This document shows positions 1-7,608 of a DNA stretch of 14,150 nt, piece after piece (within the stretch, counting starts at the first letter, position 1; each line of letters opens with the position of its first letter). Under the pieces are notes generated by a model. It saw only the letters and a program-made list of their open reading frames with translations, was not told the origin of the DNA and searched no databases. The stretch spans positions 1 to 14,150 of the forward strand of contig JAPLWD010000051.1 of NCBI GenBank assembly GCA_026396775.1. The letters are read 5' to 3'. Source of the stretch: Candidatus Gribaldobacteria bacterium. Lineage in GTDB: Bacteria; Patescibacteriota; Minisyncoccia; Minisyncoccales; CG1-02-41-26. Position numbers and translations under genes: made by a program.

Positions 1-107
1 GCATTCGCACCATCATATCCTCCCCATCCACCAATCCCGCCATAGCTAGCCCCACCACCAACAGAAAGAACATAATAGCCTCCGCCTCCAGTCCCAGAGC
101 CAGAGCC
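1..107 (-). repeat. Downstream copy of the 107-bp exact coding repeat, cut by the window edge
   Basis: Identical to 1105-1211. The repeat is cut by the window edge, so the duplicated unit may be much longer than 107 bases. It lies in the same frame of the surface-protein gene. Confidence 0.9.
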
Positions 108-1616
108 AGAGCCACCACCTGCAGAACCTTTTGCATTTACATTAATGGAACCTCCAAAGTTAATATCTAAATTAGTGACAACTAAATTAAGCGTATACGT
201 TTGAACGGTTGAATTAGATTTATGAGTTACGATGCCTCCATTTTTAATTGTTAAATTAGTTAAAGTAAAACTAGTTGTGGTGCTTAAATTCTGAAATTCA
301 AAGATGCTAGAAGAAGCTACCGTTAAATCAGTTAAAGCTGAAAATATTCCATTTTGATAAAAAGTGGAGGTGGCAACTGTTAAATTAGTAACTCCTGATA
401 TAACACCATTATTGGTTATCGTAATAACAGGTGTCGTAAAGCTAGCAAGTAAATTTAATGTGCCATTATTATTTAAAGAAGAATCAGCAGTACAGTTGGT
501 AAAGCTTGTTACAATATTTAAAGAAGCACCCGAGGAAACCGTATAACTAGCTTTGTTTTTAATGGTAATATTATCAACCACCAAGGAAGTGTTACTAGTT
601 TGAGATGTAACAGCAGTAGTAACAATATTATTATTATCAATAATTAGATCGCCGTTTGTAGCACTTGTTGCTTTAATAAAAAGTGTACCCGCTCCACCAG
701 CTTGATATCCCGTTGAACTTCCAAATACTTGTTTGATAATAGTGGACGAGTCTGTTGTGTATAAAATGGAAATTCTCCCCCCACCCCCAGCTCCACCCGC
801 ATAGACAGCAGAAAAAACATAGCCATTACCTCCATTAGCCGTTGTGGTACCAGCACCAGCTAGTGTGTTAGTAATAATCCAAACGCTACCACCAGAGCCT
901 CCTCCGGCATGATAACGCATATTCCCTGGGTCTCCCGATCCATTACCTCCATTAGCAGTAATAGTACCATTGAGAGTTAGTGTACCAGACACTGTTAGTT
1001 TTACTGCTCCACCCCCAGCTCCACCAGCATAGCCACCTCCGCCTCCACCCCCAGAACCTAAATCTGTTGGCTGTGTGGTGGAGCCATAAGAAGATCCGGG
1101 GGCAGCATTCGCACCATCATATCCTCCCCATCCACCAATCCCGCCATAGCTAGCCCCACCACCAACAGAAAGAACATAATAGCCTCCGCCTCCAGTCCCA
1201 GAGCCAGAGCCCCACCCACCACCTGCAGAACCTTTTACGTTAACATTAATAGAACCCCCAGACTGTATATCTAAATTAGTGGCAGATAGATTAGCAAGGT
1301 TGCAAGTAATGGTGCCACCCGATTGAATAGTTACATCCCCAGTCATGGTGATAGTAGAAGTACTCCCAGCAGCACAAGTAATATTTCCTCCAGATTGAAT
1401 AACTAAATTTCCCGAACCAGCAATAGGAGTAGCATTAGTAATGGTTTGAGTGGTTGAAACATAGCAAGTAGTGCTAGTAGTTCCGCCATCGCAAACCAAA
1501 GCTGCTTGAGCTGGTTCACAGCAACCCAATAAAGCTAAGAAGCTTAAAGTAAAAACATAAGAAAAAAATAATTTATTTTTTCTAAATATTTTTTTAATTT
1601 CAAAACTATCCTTCAT
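1..1616 (-). CDS. Exported glycine-rich repetitive surface protein, C-terminus beyond the left edge
   Basis: The frame is open without a stop from the ATG at 1614-1616 to base 1, giving at least 538 residues. The N-terminus has lysines and arginine at residues 2-15, a hydrophobic stretch at 16-31, and a likely signal peptidase I site after PAQA (residue 38). LLGC at 29-32 is a weaker lipobox alternative. The mature part starts with Thr/Ser/Asn-rich beta-type repeats containing IQSGG, followed by Gly/Ser/Tyr-rich blocks such as GSGTGGGGYYVLSVGGG and the motif TLNGTITANGGNG. The pattern fits a cell-surface or secreted beta-solenoid-like adhesin or envelope protein, but I cannot name the family. 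The glycine block recurs 368 residues later almost unchanged, so the protein is built of long modules and probably continues well past the window. A -10 box lies about 20 bases upstream. The function is inferred from architecture only. Confidence 0.82.
   Translation of the reverse strand, partial: MKDSFEIKKIFRKNKLFFSYVFTLSFLALLGCCEPAQAALVCDGGTTSTTCYVSTTQTITNATPIAGSGNLVIQSGGNITCAAGSTSTITMTGDVTIQSGGTITCNLANLSATNLDIQSGGSINVNVKGSAGGGWGSGSGTGGGGYYVLSVGGGASYGGIGGWGGYDGANAAPGSSYGSTTQPTDLGSGGGGGGGYAGGAGGGAVKLTVSGTLTLNGTITANGGNGSGDPGNMRYHAGGGSGGSVWIITNTLAGAGTTTANGGNGYVFSAVYAGGAGGGGRISILYTTDSSTIIKQVFGSSTGYQAGGAGTLFIKATSATNGDLIIDNNNIVTTAVTSQTSNTSLVVDNITIKNKASYTVSSGASLNIVTSFTNCTADSSLNNNGTLNLLASFTTPVITITNNGVISGVTNLTVATSTFYQNGIFSALTDLTVASSSIFEFQNLSTTTSFTLTNLTIKNGGIVTHKSNSTVQTYTLNLVVTNLDINFGGSINVNAKGSAGGGSGSGSGTGGGGYYVLSVGGGASYGGIGGWGGYDGAN
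1105..1211 (-). repeat. Upstream copy of a 107-bp exact coding repeat
   Basis: The 107 bases are identical to bases 1-107, at an offset of 1104 bases (368 codons, so in frame). They encode the Gly/Tyr block ending in GGWGGYDGANA. Similarity continues past 1211 with three mismatches close together, then more identical bases up to the shared AACCTTTT. Identity at silent positions points to recent duplication or gene conversion within the surface-protein gene. Confidence 0.9.
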
Positions 1617-1636
1617 TAAATTTTTAGTATTTATGT

Positions 1637-1645
1637 ATTATAGCA
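1637..1645 (-). promoter_or_regulatory. Extended -10 promoter for the surface-protein gene
   Basis: Read on the minus strand this is TGCTATAAT, a perfect extended -10 element, about 20 bases before the ATG at 1616. No convincing -35 box is visible, as is usual for extended -10 promoters. The implied 5' leader is only about 14 bases and carries no Shine-Dalgarno sequence. Confidence 0.6.
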
Positions 1646-1911
1646 AATAAAAAACTTCTGCTATTTAGTTTTCTCTTGCTGAAACTTATATAAAAATCTC
1701 CTAAATTTTCCATTAAAACCAATCAATTGGCTTTAACTCTCGCAAAATTTTATTTTCTGGCGTTCTCGTCCCACCGCAAGGCAAGCAATTGCCTTGCTCC
1801 TCTCACGCAAAATATATTCGCTTCGCTCATTATTTTGGCGGAGAGGTTTGGACGATGTTCGAACCTGGTGTATATGGGTTGCACTTTTAACCATCCAAAA
1901 AGACATAAATC
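1646..1911. other. Gene-free stretch with hairpins and tRNA-like words
   Basis: I see no gene in the roughly 330 bases between the surface-protein start and the phosphatase stop. The stretch holds a perfect 9-bp hairpin with a 4-base loop at 1776-1797 (GCAAGGCAA / TTGCCTTGC). It also holds the word TGGCGGAGAGG at 1836-1846, equal to the last 11 bases of the tRNA-Ser gene at 9139, with TTCGAACC about 10 bases later. A further weak stem pairs ATGGGTT with AACCAT near 1876-1894. Open frames across it have no coding character. It reads like decayed or mobile intergenic sequence. Confidence 0.55.
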
Positions 1912-1956
1912 TCAAAAAGATGGAATAGTGAAGCCATTATCATGACTTCACTATTC
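1912..1956 (-). terminator. Intrinsic terminator of the HAD phosphatase gene
   Basis: A perfect 11-bp stem (1923-1933 with 1946-1956, GAATAGTGAAG / CTTCACTATTC) has a 12-base loop and is followed on the minus strand by CCATCTTTTTG. The stem contains the phosphatase stop codon at 1951-1953. The T-run starts a few bases after the stem, so the fit to the intrinsic terminator model is good but not ideal. Confidence 0.65.
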
Positions 1957-2946
1957 AGCGACAAACTCTTTCGTATTCCTCGATTTTAAAAACTCCAAAA
2001 GGCCATCATGCAAATGCTCTTTTCCGTTCCAAACAACAGTATTATATCCCTCCAAAAATTCTTCCGATTTTTCTTCTCGAAAAGTTATGGATCGAACTTC
2101 TTTCGGCAAAGCTTCACTAATGTGTCTATCCGTGCCACCTCGAACAACAGAAAATTTGTCTCCCCAGACTTCCATCCTTTCCGGATTTTCAATATCAGAT
2201 TTGTGAATTCCCAAAGAACTTAGTATAGAATCGTGTTCGATAACATATTTAACTGCTGTCGTCTTAGAAACTCCCTTAATAGCAAAATCAATCGCAAACA
2301 CGCCTGCCAATCTGGGGGTAATGGGCAAACCATTTTCTTCGAGCAATTTTTCCGCACGCTCTAAAATCGGAATTCGCAAATCATAGTGGCCATGAGTTTG
2401 TGGTACTTGTATCTCAAGTTTCTCTGCTTGTTCAAGAGATAAATCGTATCCGTTAATAACCTCCAAAGTTATTTGCGGGCCACGGTCTTCCAACATTACC
2501 GACAGAGGGTTTCCATTAGTCTTTTTCTCAAATTCCACGATTGGCATTGTCGGTAAAATCTTTAGCTTAAATTCGTCAACAAGTTCACGGATTACTTCTC
2601 GCCAACTTTTCTTTTGTTCTTCCGATAATTCGGTTTCGTAAAGACTGTAGAATGGATCTTCTCTCAATTCTCCTTCTTCGTCAAAACCCCACACTTCTGC
2701 TCCGCTACAGTGGCCTACGATAATTCTTTTTCTCAAATCTTTTCTGATATGCTCAACGATACGCCACTGGATACTTTTTACACTCTGCCCCGATATTAAA
2801 AACAATACCTTGCCAGCGGAAAGTAGCTTCTCCAACTCTGCTGTCATTGCAGGCTTTGCTTCAACATACAAATCAGCAATGGTTTCATCCACATCAGAAA
2901 TAATAAGTTTTACTTTTTCATTCCATTCAATATTCTTTAAAAGCAT
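1951..2946 (-). CDS. HAD-superfamily (Cof/trehalose-phosphatase-like) hydrolase
   Basis: A predicted cytosolic phosphohydrolase of about 331 residues. Motif I is DVDET near residue 18, with both aspartates. Motif II is the serine of LISGQ about 34 residues later. A lysine in IKGVSKTTAVKYV fits motif III, and GDKFSVVRGGTDRHI near residue 270 fits a modified motif IV. The insert between motifs II and III is large, as in type IIB HAD enzymes (Cof, sucrose- or trehalose-phosphate phosphatases, phosphomannomutase). The substrate cannot be told. I chose the ATG at 2944-2946 because a TATAAA box lies just upstream of it. The ATG at 2973 would add a hydrophobic nine-residue head and would place that box inside the gene. 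The gene stands alone with its own terminator and is probably not part of the restriction operon to its right. Confidence 0.82.
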   Translation of the reverse strand: MLLKNIEWNEKVKLIISDVDETIADLYVEAKPAMTAELEKLLSAGKVLFLISGQSVKSIQWRIVEHIRKDLRKRIIVGHCSGAEVWGFDEEGELREDPFYSLYETELSEEQKKSWREVIRELVDEFKLKILPTMPIVEFEKKTNGNPLSVMLEDRGPQITLEVINGYDLSLEQAEKLEIQVPQTHGHYDLRIPILERAEKLLEENGLPITPRLAGVFAIDFAIKGVSKTTAVKYVIEHDSILSSLGIHKSDIENPERMEVWGDKFSVVRGGTDRHISEALPKEVRSITFREEKSEEFLEGYNTVVWNGKEHLHDGLLEFLKSRNTKEFVAE

Positions 2947-2955
2947 AATAAATTT

Positions 2956-3162
2956 TATAAAAAATGTGAACATTTGCCGAATTCGGCAAGTTGCGGTGGC
3001 GATGTCCGGAAGTTTGAACCGAAAAAGTGGCTCAAATTCAAGGATATTGATAATAGTATACAGGAATTAAGGCGTATCTTCAAAGTTCATCCAGAATGGT
3101 TTGAAACGCCTCACCCAGAGTCAAACAGGGGTAAAAATGAGGTGGATTATTCGGTTAAATAA
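2956..3162 (+). pseudogene. Decayed 3' end of an unidentified plus-strand gene
   Basis: A plus-strand frame ends at TAA 3160-3162 and carries protein-like sequence: KFEPKKWLKFKDIDNSIQEL followed by RRIFKVHPEWFETPHPE. Codon use is balanced and the segment is rich in charged and aromatic residues, unlike the shadow frames around it. No proper ATG is present (only TTG at 2974). In the 5' direction the reading runs into the promoter and start of the divergent phosphatase gene, so only a C-terminal remnant of about 60 residues is left. The position at the edge of the restriction island would suit the tail of a recombinase or other mobile-element gene, but that identity is a guess. It overlaps the end of the ATPase remnant by eight bases. 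Confidence 0.4.
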
Positions 3163-3799
3163 CAAGCTTATCTTTTACTAATTTATATAATTCCCGTAAT
3201 TCATTATCCCCCATATCTAAAATTGGCTCATACATGAAAGAATTAATGTGTATATTTTCAGGAGTAATTAAATTAACTCGTTTTAATATTTCAATACTAT
3301 CTTTTTCATTATTAAATTCCTCGGCATACTTTTTTAACAAAGACCATGTTTGATTAGAGTTGTTGTCTACATTATTGAGAAAAGTCTGGTCTGTTATCTT
3401 GGATTTCATGAAATGCTCGGCTTTTATCCGTATAGCGATAGACATTACAATTTTATGTTCAAGGTTTATTCCTGTCGAAGCAGTTAAGCATTCCTCGGCA
3501 CATTCAAATATAATTTCTAATATTTTTTTATTTAGATCAATGGTTGTCGGAAAGCTAATATTTAAAATAGTCTTTTCAAAGATTATTTTAAAATCATTTA
3601 CGGTAATTGAGTCTGAATTACTTTTATAATGCAACAATGATGTTAATAGTAGATAGTCAGGGTTGTTGGTATCACTTTGAGTGTATTCGATTATGTTTCT
3701 AATAAAAGGAATACAAGCGACTAATTTTTTAGTGTTACCTAAATCGCTTTTCCAGTCCTTAATAAATGGATTATTTATGATGAAAAATCTGCTAATTTC
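3155..3799 (-). pseudogene. Out-of-frame C-terminal remnant of the broken AAA/ABC ATPase gene
   Basis: An open frame from the codon after TAA 3800-3802 to TAA 3155-3157 gives 214 codons with no start in its first 54. An internal ATG at 3637 would give 160 residues. It begins FFIINNPFIKDWKSDL, continues IPFIRNIIEYTQ and LLLTSLLHYKSN, and is mostly helical. From memory, this matches the region after the Walker B and H-loop part in large AAA ATPases of the kind encoded directly upstream. The coding character upstream of the ATG at 3637 shows this is not an independent short gene. It lies in a different frame from the N-terminal piece and is separated from it by about 60 bases of unrelated sequence. 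Unless translation reinitiates, it is not expressed. Confidence 0.7.
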
Positions 3800-5168
3800 T
3801 TAGCAAGAAACGGTGTTGACGGATTAAAAATCTATAAACCCAATGAGTTTTTTGATTGGCTTTTTTTCTAGCTCTAATTTCAAATATAACATTTAATATA
3901 TACAAAGCCCTTCTTTCTCCTTGGCTTAATACCCTCAAAAGTTCATCTCTTTTAATATTCCTTTTTTCAGAATCATTGAAAATAAATTCTGAAACTGGAG
4001 CATTAGTTTTTAAAATGACATCTTCTTTGTTTTTTATTTTTATCTTAAACGGCAAACCAGTAAATCTACTATTGAACTCGTCTGCGGCAAACTCCCATTC
4101 GGTTGCAGTATCTCCGGCTTGTTTTATGATCTTAGATAATTCTTCTTTTTTTGATATATAAAATTCAAGCAAAATTTTAATATCATTTTGCATTTGAGAG
4201 AGGTAGCCGAGCCACACGTTTTTCTTGAAAAGCTCATAGTCTTTAAGTTGAACCAACAATGAATTATCATTTTCAATCACTTTTTTAAATGCTCGCAATT
4301 CAACATTTAATCCAATGGCTTTGTCTATACTATCAAATATCTTTTTTAGTTTTTCATCATTAACTATCTTCTTTATTTCTGACTCTAATAGTTTTTCGAA
4401 ATCTTTAGCGGATTCAATCTTTGAATCATCAGATAAATTAATGGAATGGCCTGCTTCAAAAAATGAATTATCTTCTATTGATTTTAATATCTCATTTGCT
4501 TGATATGTTCCAAAGGTGTTCGATGATTTTTTGAAGAATCCGGATTGTGATATAAGAGAGTCATATTGTTTAATGTATTCGTCCAAAGTTTTACTGTATT
4601 TATCCAAAAACTTTTTTACATTTCCTTTTTTATCAAAAATGTCGTTATATCTAAAAGAATATTGAGTATTAGAATTATTAATCAACGAAAACAATCTTTC
4701 TAAAATCTCAAACAATGTATCTTTTTCGTTTTCTGAAAAAGTTGAGAGTATTTCTTCTTCACAGTCCGTACTTTGGGATATAGATTTCAAATTCTTCACA
4801 AAACTATTCTTCTCTTTATCTAAATCACTATATATTTTCTCATATTGCTCTCGCAATGCTTTTTCTACAACAAGAGTAGACTCTTTGTCAGAAAAATAAG
4901 TCTCATTGTATGGTTCGATAACAAAAACTTCTTCTTTTAATAATGCAACATCATTCTCATTTTTAATTTCTCTGATAGTTGTTCTTTCGGGATAAATTAA
5001 ATCTTTTGTTTCTTCTTCTTTTATTAAATCTTTAAAGACTTTTGCAAAAGATGTTTTCATTGAGCCGTTTGGAGCATAGATAGCAAAAGTCCTATTACTA
5101 AAAACAAACTCTTTTTCAAGTTTCTTAATTCCGTAGCAATACTCTAATTTGATTTTCAGTTTTTCCAT
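3792..5168 (-). CDS. AAA/ABC-type ATPase, truncated N-terminal part (RloC/PrrC-like class)
   Basis: The fifth gene of the operon, starting 8 bases after the DUF262-HNH stop. It has 458 residues. The Walker A region is APNGSMKTS (32-40), a variant with Met in place of the second glycine but with the K38-T39 pair kept. YPERTT and FVIEPYNETYFSD follow at about 59-92, then long helical coiled-coil-like arms, then the ABC signature LSQGERR at 414-420 and YILNVIFEIRARKKANQKT. After T441 the frame runs through 17 unrelated residues to a TAG. Walker B, the catalytic glutamate and the H-loop, which should follow within about 10-50 residues, are absent. Family knowledge places such ATPases in phage-defence operons as sensor or motor subunits. 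As encoded it should not hydrolyse ATP, so it is probably a recent loss of function, or an assembly error. Confidence 0.75.
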   Translation of the reverse strand: MEKLKIKLEYCYGIKKLEKEFVFSNRTFAIYAPNGSMKTSFAKVFKDLIKEEETKDLIYPERTTIREIKNENDVALLKEEVFVIEPYNETYFSDKESTLVVEKALREQYEKIYSDLDKEKNSFVKNLKSISQSTDCEEEILSTFSENEKDTLFEILERLFSLINNSNTQYSFRYNDIFDKKGNVKKFLDKYSKTLDEYIKQYDSLISQSGFFKKSSNTFGTYQANEILKSIEDNSFFEAGHSINLSDDSKIESAKDFEKLLESEIKKIVNDEKLKKIFDSIDKAIGLNVELRAFKKVIENDNSLLVQLKDYELFKKNVWLGYLSQMQNDIKILLEFYISKKEELSKIIKQAGDTATEWEFAADEFNSRFTGLPFKIKIKNKEDVILKTNAPVSEFIFNDSEKRNIKRDELLRVLSQGERRALYILNVIFEIRARKKANQKTHWVYRFLIRQHRFLLRN

Positions 5169-5176
5169 ATCGATTT

Positions 5177-6340
5177 TTACCGATTTCCTTTTGCTCGATT
5201 GTGTGTCTTACACAACATCTCACAATTATTAAGCATTGTTTTACCACCCTTACTCCAAGCTGTCACATGATCGGCGTCCATATCGCTCAAACTCCAAATT
5301 TTGGCTTTGTTTGCGTCGTGTCCAATCGCACAGTGAGAGCAGTTTGAAACATCTTTTTTCTTTGCGATAGCGGTTTGAGCTTCGTAGATTGAACGCTTAG
5401 TTGAATCCTCAAATACTCGTACTTCAAGTAGCTTGGTTTCAACTTCTCCACCTAAAACATACTCAAAAATGCCTTTTCGACTTTTTACAAAACCATCGGC
5501 ATAGAGTTTTTTAACCAAGGCAGAGACAGTAGTTGGATTGAATTTTTTCTTGTGGTAAGCTTCGTAAAGCCTGTTCCATTCTAAACCTTTCATCTCACTT
5601 TCAACTTCAGTAAATGTACTTGAGACCCAATCAATAACAGTGTCGAAATGTTTTTTTAATCCAGTAATATTTTTGTCATTGCGATGCATGCTCATGTAGT
5701 TGTCGATTGCACCACCAGAAACCCAATCTAAAGCCCGTTCCAAATATGCTTGGCGTTTGATATCACCAGCTATGTACGCGCTCCATTTATGAACATTAGC
5801 ATTTTGGCTATTACTAAATTCTTCGCGGGCACGAGTAACGAAAGGCCCAGAATATACTGCGTTAAGAATCTCTTGTTCGGTTAATGGTACTCCAGCGATG
5901 TTGATAGTCTTAAACCAATCCTTGATCTCAGGCTCATCTCCTTTACACATATACACTAGCAATTTAGTGTTCATAATTTGCTCGCGCTGACTGGTAGCCA
6001 TACCGCTGTAATATTGTTCGTGATCGTTTTTGTCTTTGACCGCAAACTTGCCTGTCACAAATCGACCAATACTCGTGATGCGCTGTTGACCATCCAATAC
6101 CTCAAACTTGTCAGTACCAACTTGGTTGAAATATATTAAACCTATTGGGTAACCTTTCAAAATTGAGTCAATTACAGCAACGTCACGTTTGCCGTCAGCG
6201 TAAATGTAATTACGTTGATACTCTGGCTGAATAGTTAGTTTACCAGAGAGACCAAACAAACCTTTTCCTTCGAGTTCGTTGTAGACGAAGCCGTCGCAAA
6301 CTTCTTTAATAGTAATATCATTTTTTAAGGTTGTTTTCAT
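5177..6340 (-). CDS. DUF262 protein with C-terminal HNH nuclease domain (GmrSD-like)
   Basis: A predicted nuclease of about 387 residues. The N-terminal DUF262 (ParB/sulfiredoxin-like) domain shows PEYQR at 39-43 and [11 protein letters not shown] at 81-91. DGQQR is the nucleotide-handling signature of GmrS/BrxU-type proteins. The C-terminal 54 residues form an HNH domain: C334-x2-C337, DADH at 355-358 giving the catalytic histidine, NN at 371-372, and C377-x2-H380-N381. In the family, DUF262 plus HNH proteins cut DNA, often modified phage DNA, in a nucleotide-dependent way. Here the target is unknown. The ATG at 6338-6340 is chosen because it follows the DUF2130 stop by one base with AAGAAGAAA upstream. 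A start at 6388 would add 16 residues inside the upstream gene. Both active centres look intact. Confidence 0.88.
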   Translation of the reverse strand: MKTTLKNDITIKEVCDGFVYNELEGKGLFGLSGKLTIQPEYQRNYIYADGKRDVAVIDSILKGYPIGLIYFNQVGTDKFEVLDGQQRITSIGRFVTGKFAVKDKNDHEQYYSGMATSQREQIMNTKLLVYMCKGDEPEIKDWFKTINIAGVPLTEQEILNAVYSGPFVTRAREEFSNSQNANVHKWSAYIAGDIKRQAYLERALDWVSGGAIDNYMSMHRNDKNITGLKKHFDTVIDWVSSTFTEVESEMKGLEWNRLYEAYHKKKFNPTTVSALVKKLYADGFVKSRKGIFEYVLGGEVETKLLEVRVFEDSTKRSIYEAQTAIAKKKDVSNCSHCAIGHDANKAKIWSLSDMDADHVTAWSKGGKTMLNNCEMLCKTHNRAKGNR

Positions 6341-6341
6341 A

Positions 6342-7607
6342 TTATTTCTTCTTTTCTTTATTAACTTTTTCAAATGCCTCTGCAACACTTGGACTATTGG
6401 AAGTAAGTCTCTTTATTGACAGATCAGTAGCTTGGTTATTTGCTAATCGTAAATTATTATCAGATTTCAATAGATTTTCCTTCACTTTATTTAAATGATC
6501 AATAGTTTTGTCTATCTCCTTTATAGCTTCTGAAAATTGTGTCGAGTGCAATCTATAGTTTCTTGAAAATGCTTCTTTAAATACATTCATATTGGCTTCA
6601 AAATTTGATACATCAACGTTTTGGTTATTGAGGATATGAATTTCACGTCGGAGGTGTTGTGACTTGATGTTTGCTTGACGTAAAAATCCAATGATAGTAA
6701 TGAAGTGTTGAGGACGAATTGCATACATAAGTTTATATTCATAAACAGAAACAATATCATCATAATATTCATTATCTTTTTCAAGAAGACTTACTAAAAC
6801 AGCATATTCACAATTTTTCTCTCGTCGATCCTTGTCTAATTCTTTAAAGAAATCCTTGTTCTTTTTCTTAGCAGAGGTAATGTCATCTTCATTTTTCATT
6901 TCAAACATAATGGACAGAATTTCATTACCATCTTCATCTGTTTCTCGATAAATATAATCTCCTTTTGAGCCTGATTCTGAGACTGTATTATCTTTATTAA
7001 ACTTTGCATTAGGAAATGCAATATGACGAATACGATTAAATTCATTTTCACAGTGCACTTCAAGTGATTCACCAATCATTTTGGTACTCATTCTTGTACG
7101 CATTTCCTTGAGTGATACAAGAGCGGTTTCGCTAGATTTAATTTGTTCTTTAAGTTTTTCTTCGCCTAGTTCTTTCTCGTGCTTAATGTTATTTATTTCA
7201 GTATCTTTTTCGTTTAACTTTTTTTGGTATTCTTTTTCTTTCTCGGTAAGCTCTTGAAGGGCTTTAAGTTTTACGCTTGACTCTGTGTTTTCTACAACAG
7301 TTTCTAATTTAGAATTAAGGGTAGCAATCTCCTTATCTTTTTCGGACAAGTCCTCTTTTGCACGATTGGCATATTCTTTTTCCTTAAGTTCTAACTTTAA
7401 GTTATTTTCGCGTTCGATAACATCTTTTTCTTTTTTCAATTCAGCATTAAATGCATCACGTTTTATGGAATTAACCACATTCGTGATAGTTGTTTTGTCG
7501 ATGTCAGTTTCATGAATAGACTTTAAATCGATTATGTCACCCTTTGAGCCATCTTCTAATAAAACTAAGGTGTTTTCGTCTTGAATTGATACTTTAACTT
7601 TTTTCAT
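6342..7607 (-). CDS. DUF2130 protein: coiled coil plus PD-(D/E)XK nuclease-like domain
   Basis: 421 residues from the ATG at 7605-7607, one base after the methyltransferase stop, which implies coupled translation. Residues 1-40 are a small beta-rich head. Residues of about 50-170 are an almost uninterrupted Lys/Glu-rich coiled coil. The C-terminal half matches DUF2130 (Pfam PF09903): [12 protein letters not shown] at 179-190, then GSKGDY at 213-218, then FEMKNE at 235-240. E183, D217 and E236-x-K238 are spaced as in PD-(D/E)XK nucleases, so a DNA-cutting role is likely. No activity is known to me for this family. [18 protein letters not shown] is another conserved-looking stretch. Sitting between a methyltransferase and an HNH protein, it is the best candidate for the restriction nuclease partner of the methyltransferase. 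A start at 7706 would overlap the methyltransferase by 98 bases and is unlikely. Confidence 0.85.
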   Translation of the reverse strand: MKKVKVSIQDENTLVLLEDGSKGDIIDLKSIHETDIDKTTITNVVNSIKRDAFNAELKKEKDVIERENNLKLELKEKEYANRAKEDLSEKDKEIATLNSKLETVVENTESSVKLKALQELTEKEKEYQKKLNEKDTEINNIKHEKELGEEKLKEQIKSSETALVSLKEMRTRMSTKMIGESLEVHCENEFNRIRHIAFPNAKFNKDNTVSESGSKGDYIYRETDEDGNEILSIMFEMKNEDDITSAKKKNKDFFKELDKDRREKNCEYAVLVSLLEKDNEYYDDIVSVYEYKLMYAIRPQHFITIIGFLRQANIKSQHLRREIHILNNQNVDVSNFEANMNVFKEAFSRNYRLHSTQFSEAIKEIDKTIDHLNKVKENLLKSDNNLRLANNQATDLSIKRLTSNSPSVAEAFEKVNKEKKK

Positions 7608-7608
7608 A

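Noticed and set aside
1..1616. CRISPR or tandem-repeat array suggested by the repeated glycine-rich DNA.
   Set aside because: The repeats are in-frame coding sequence spaced 1104 bases apart, without short regular spacers.
1733..1945. Short open frames on both strands in the gap left of the HAD gene.
   Set aside because: They cover hairpins and a tRNA-like word, have no start signal, and encode nothing recognisable.
3155..3637. A separate 160-residue gene.
   Set aside because: The same frame is clearly coding for 54 codons upstream of this ATG, so it is the tail of the broken ATPase and not an independent gene.
3779..3870. Plus-strand reading across the ATPase break (DEKSANFLARNGVDGLKIYK...) resembling the tail of a PIN-type protein.
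   Set aside because: It is only about 30 residues and its end is antisense to genuine ATPase codons. The resemblance is weak, so I treat it as filler sequence.
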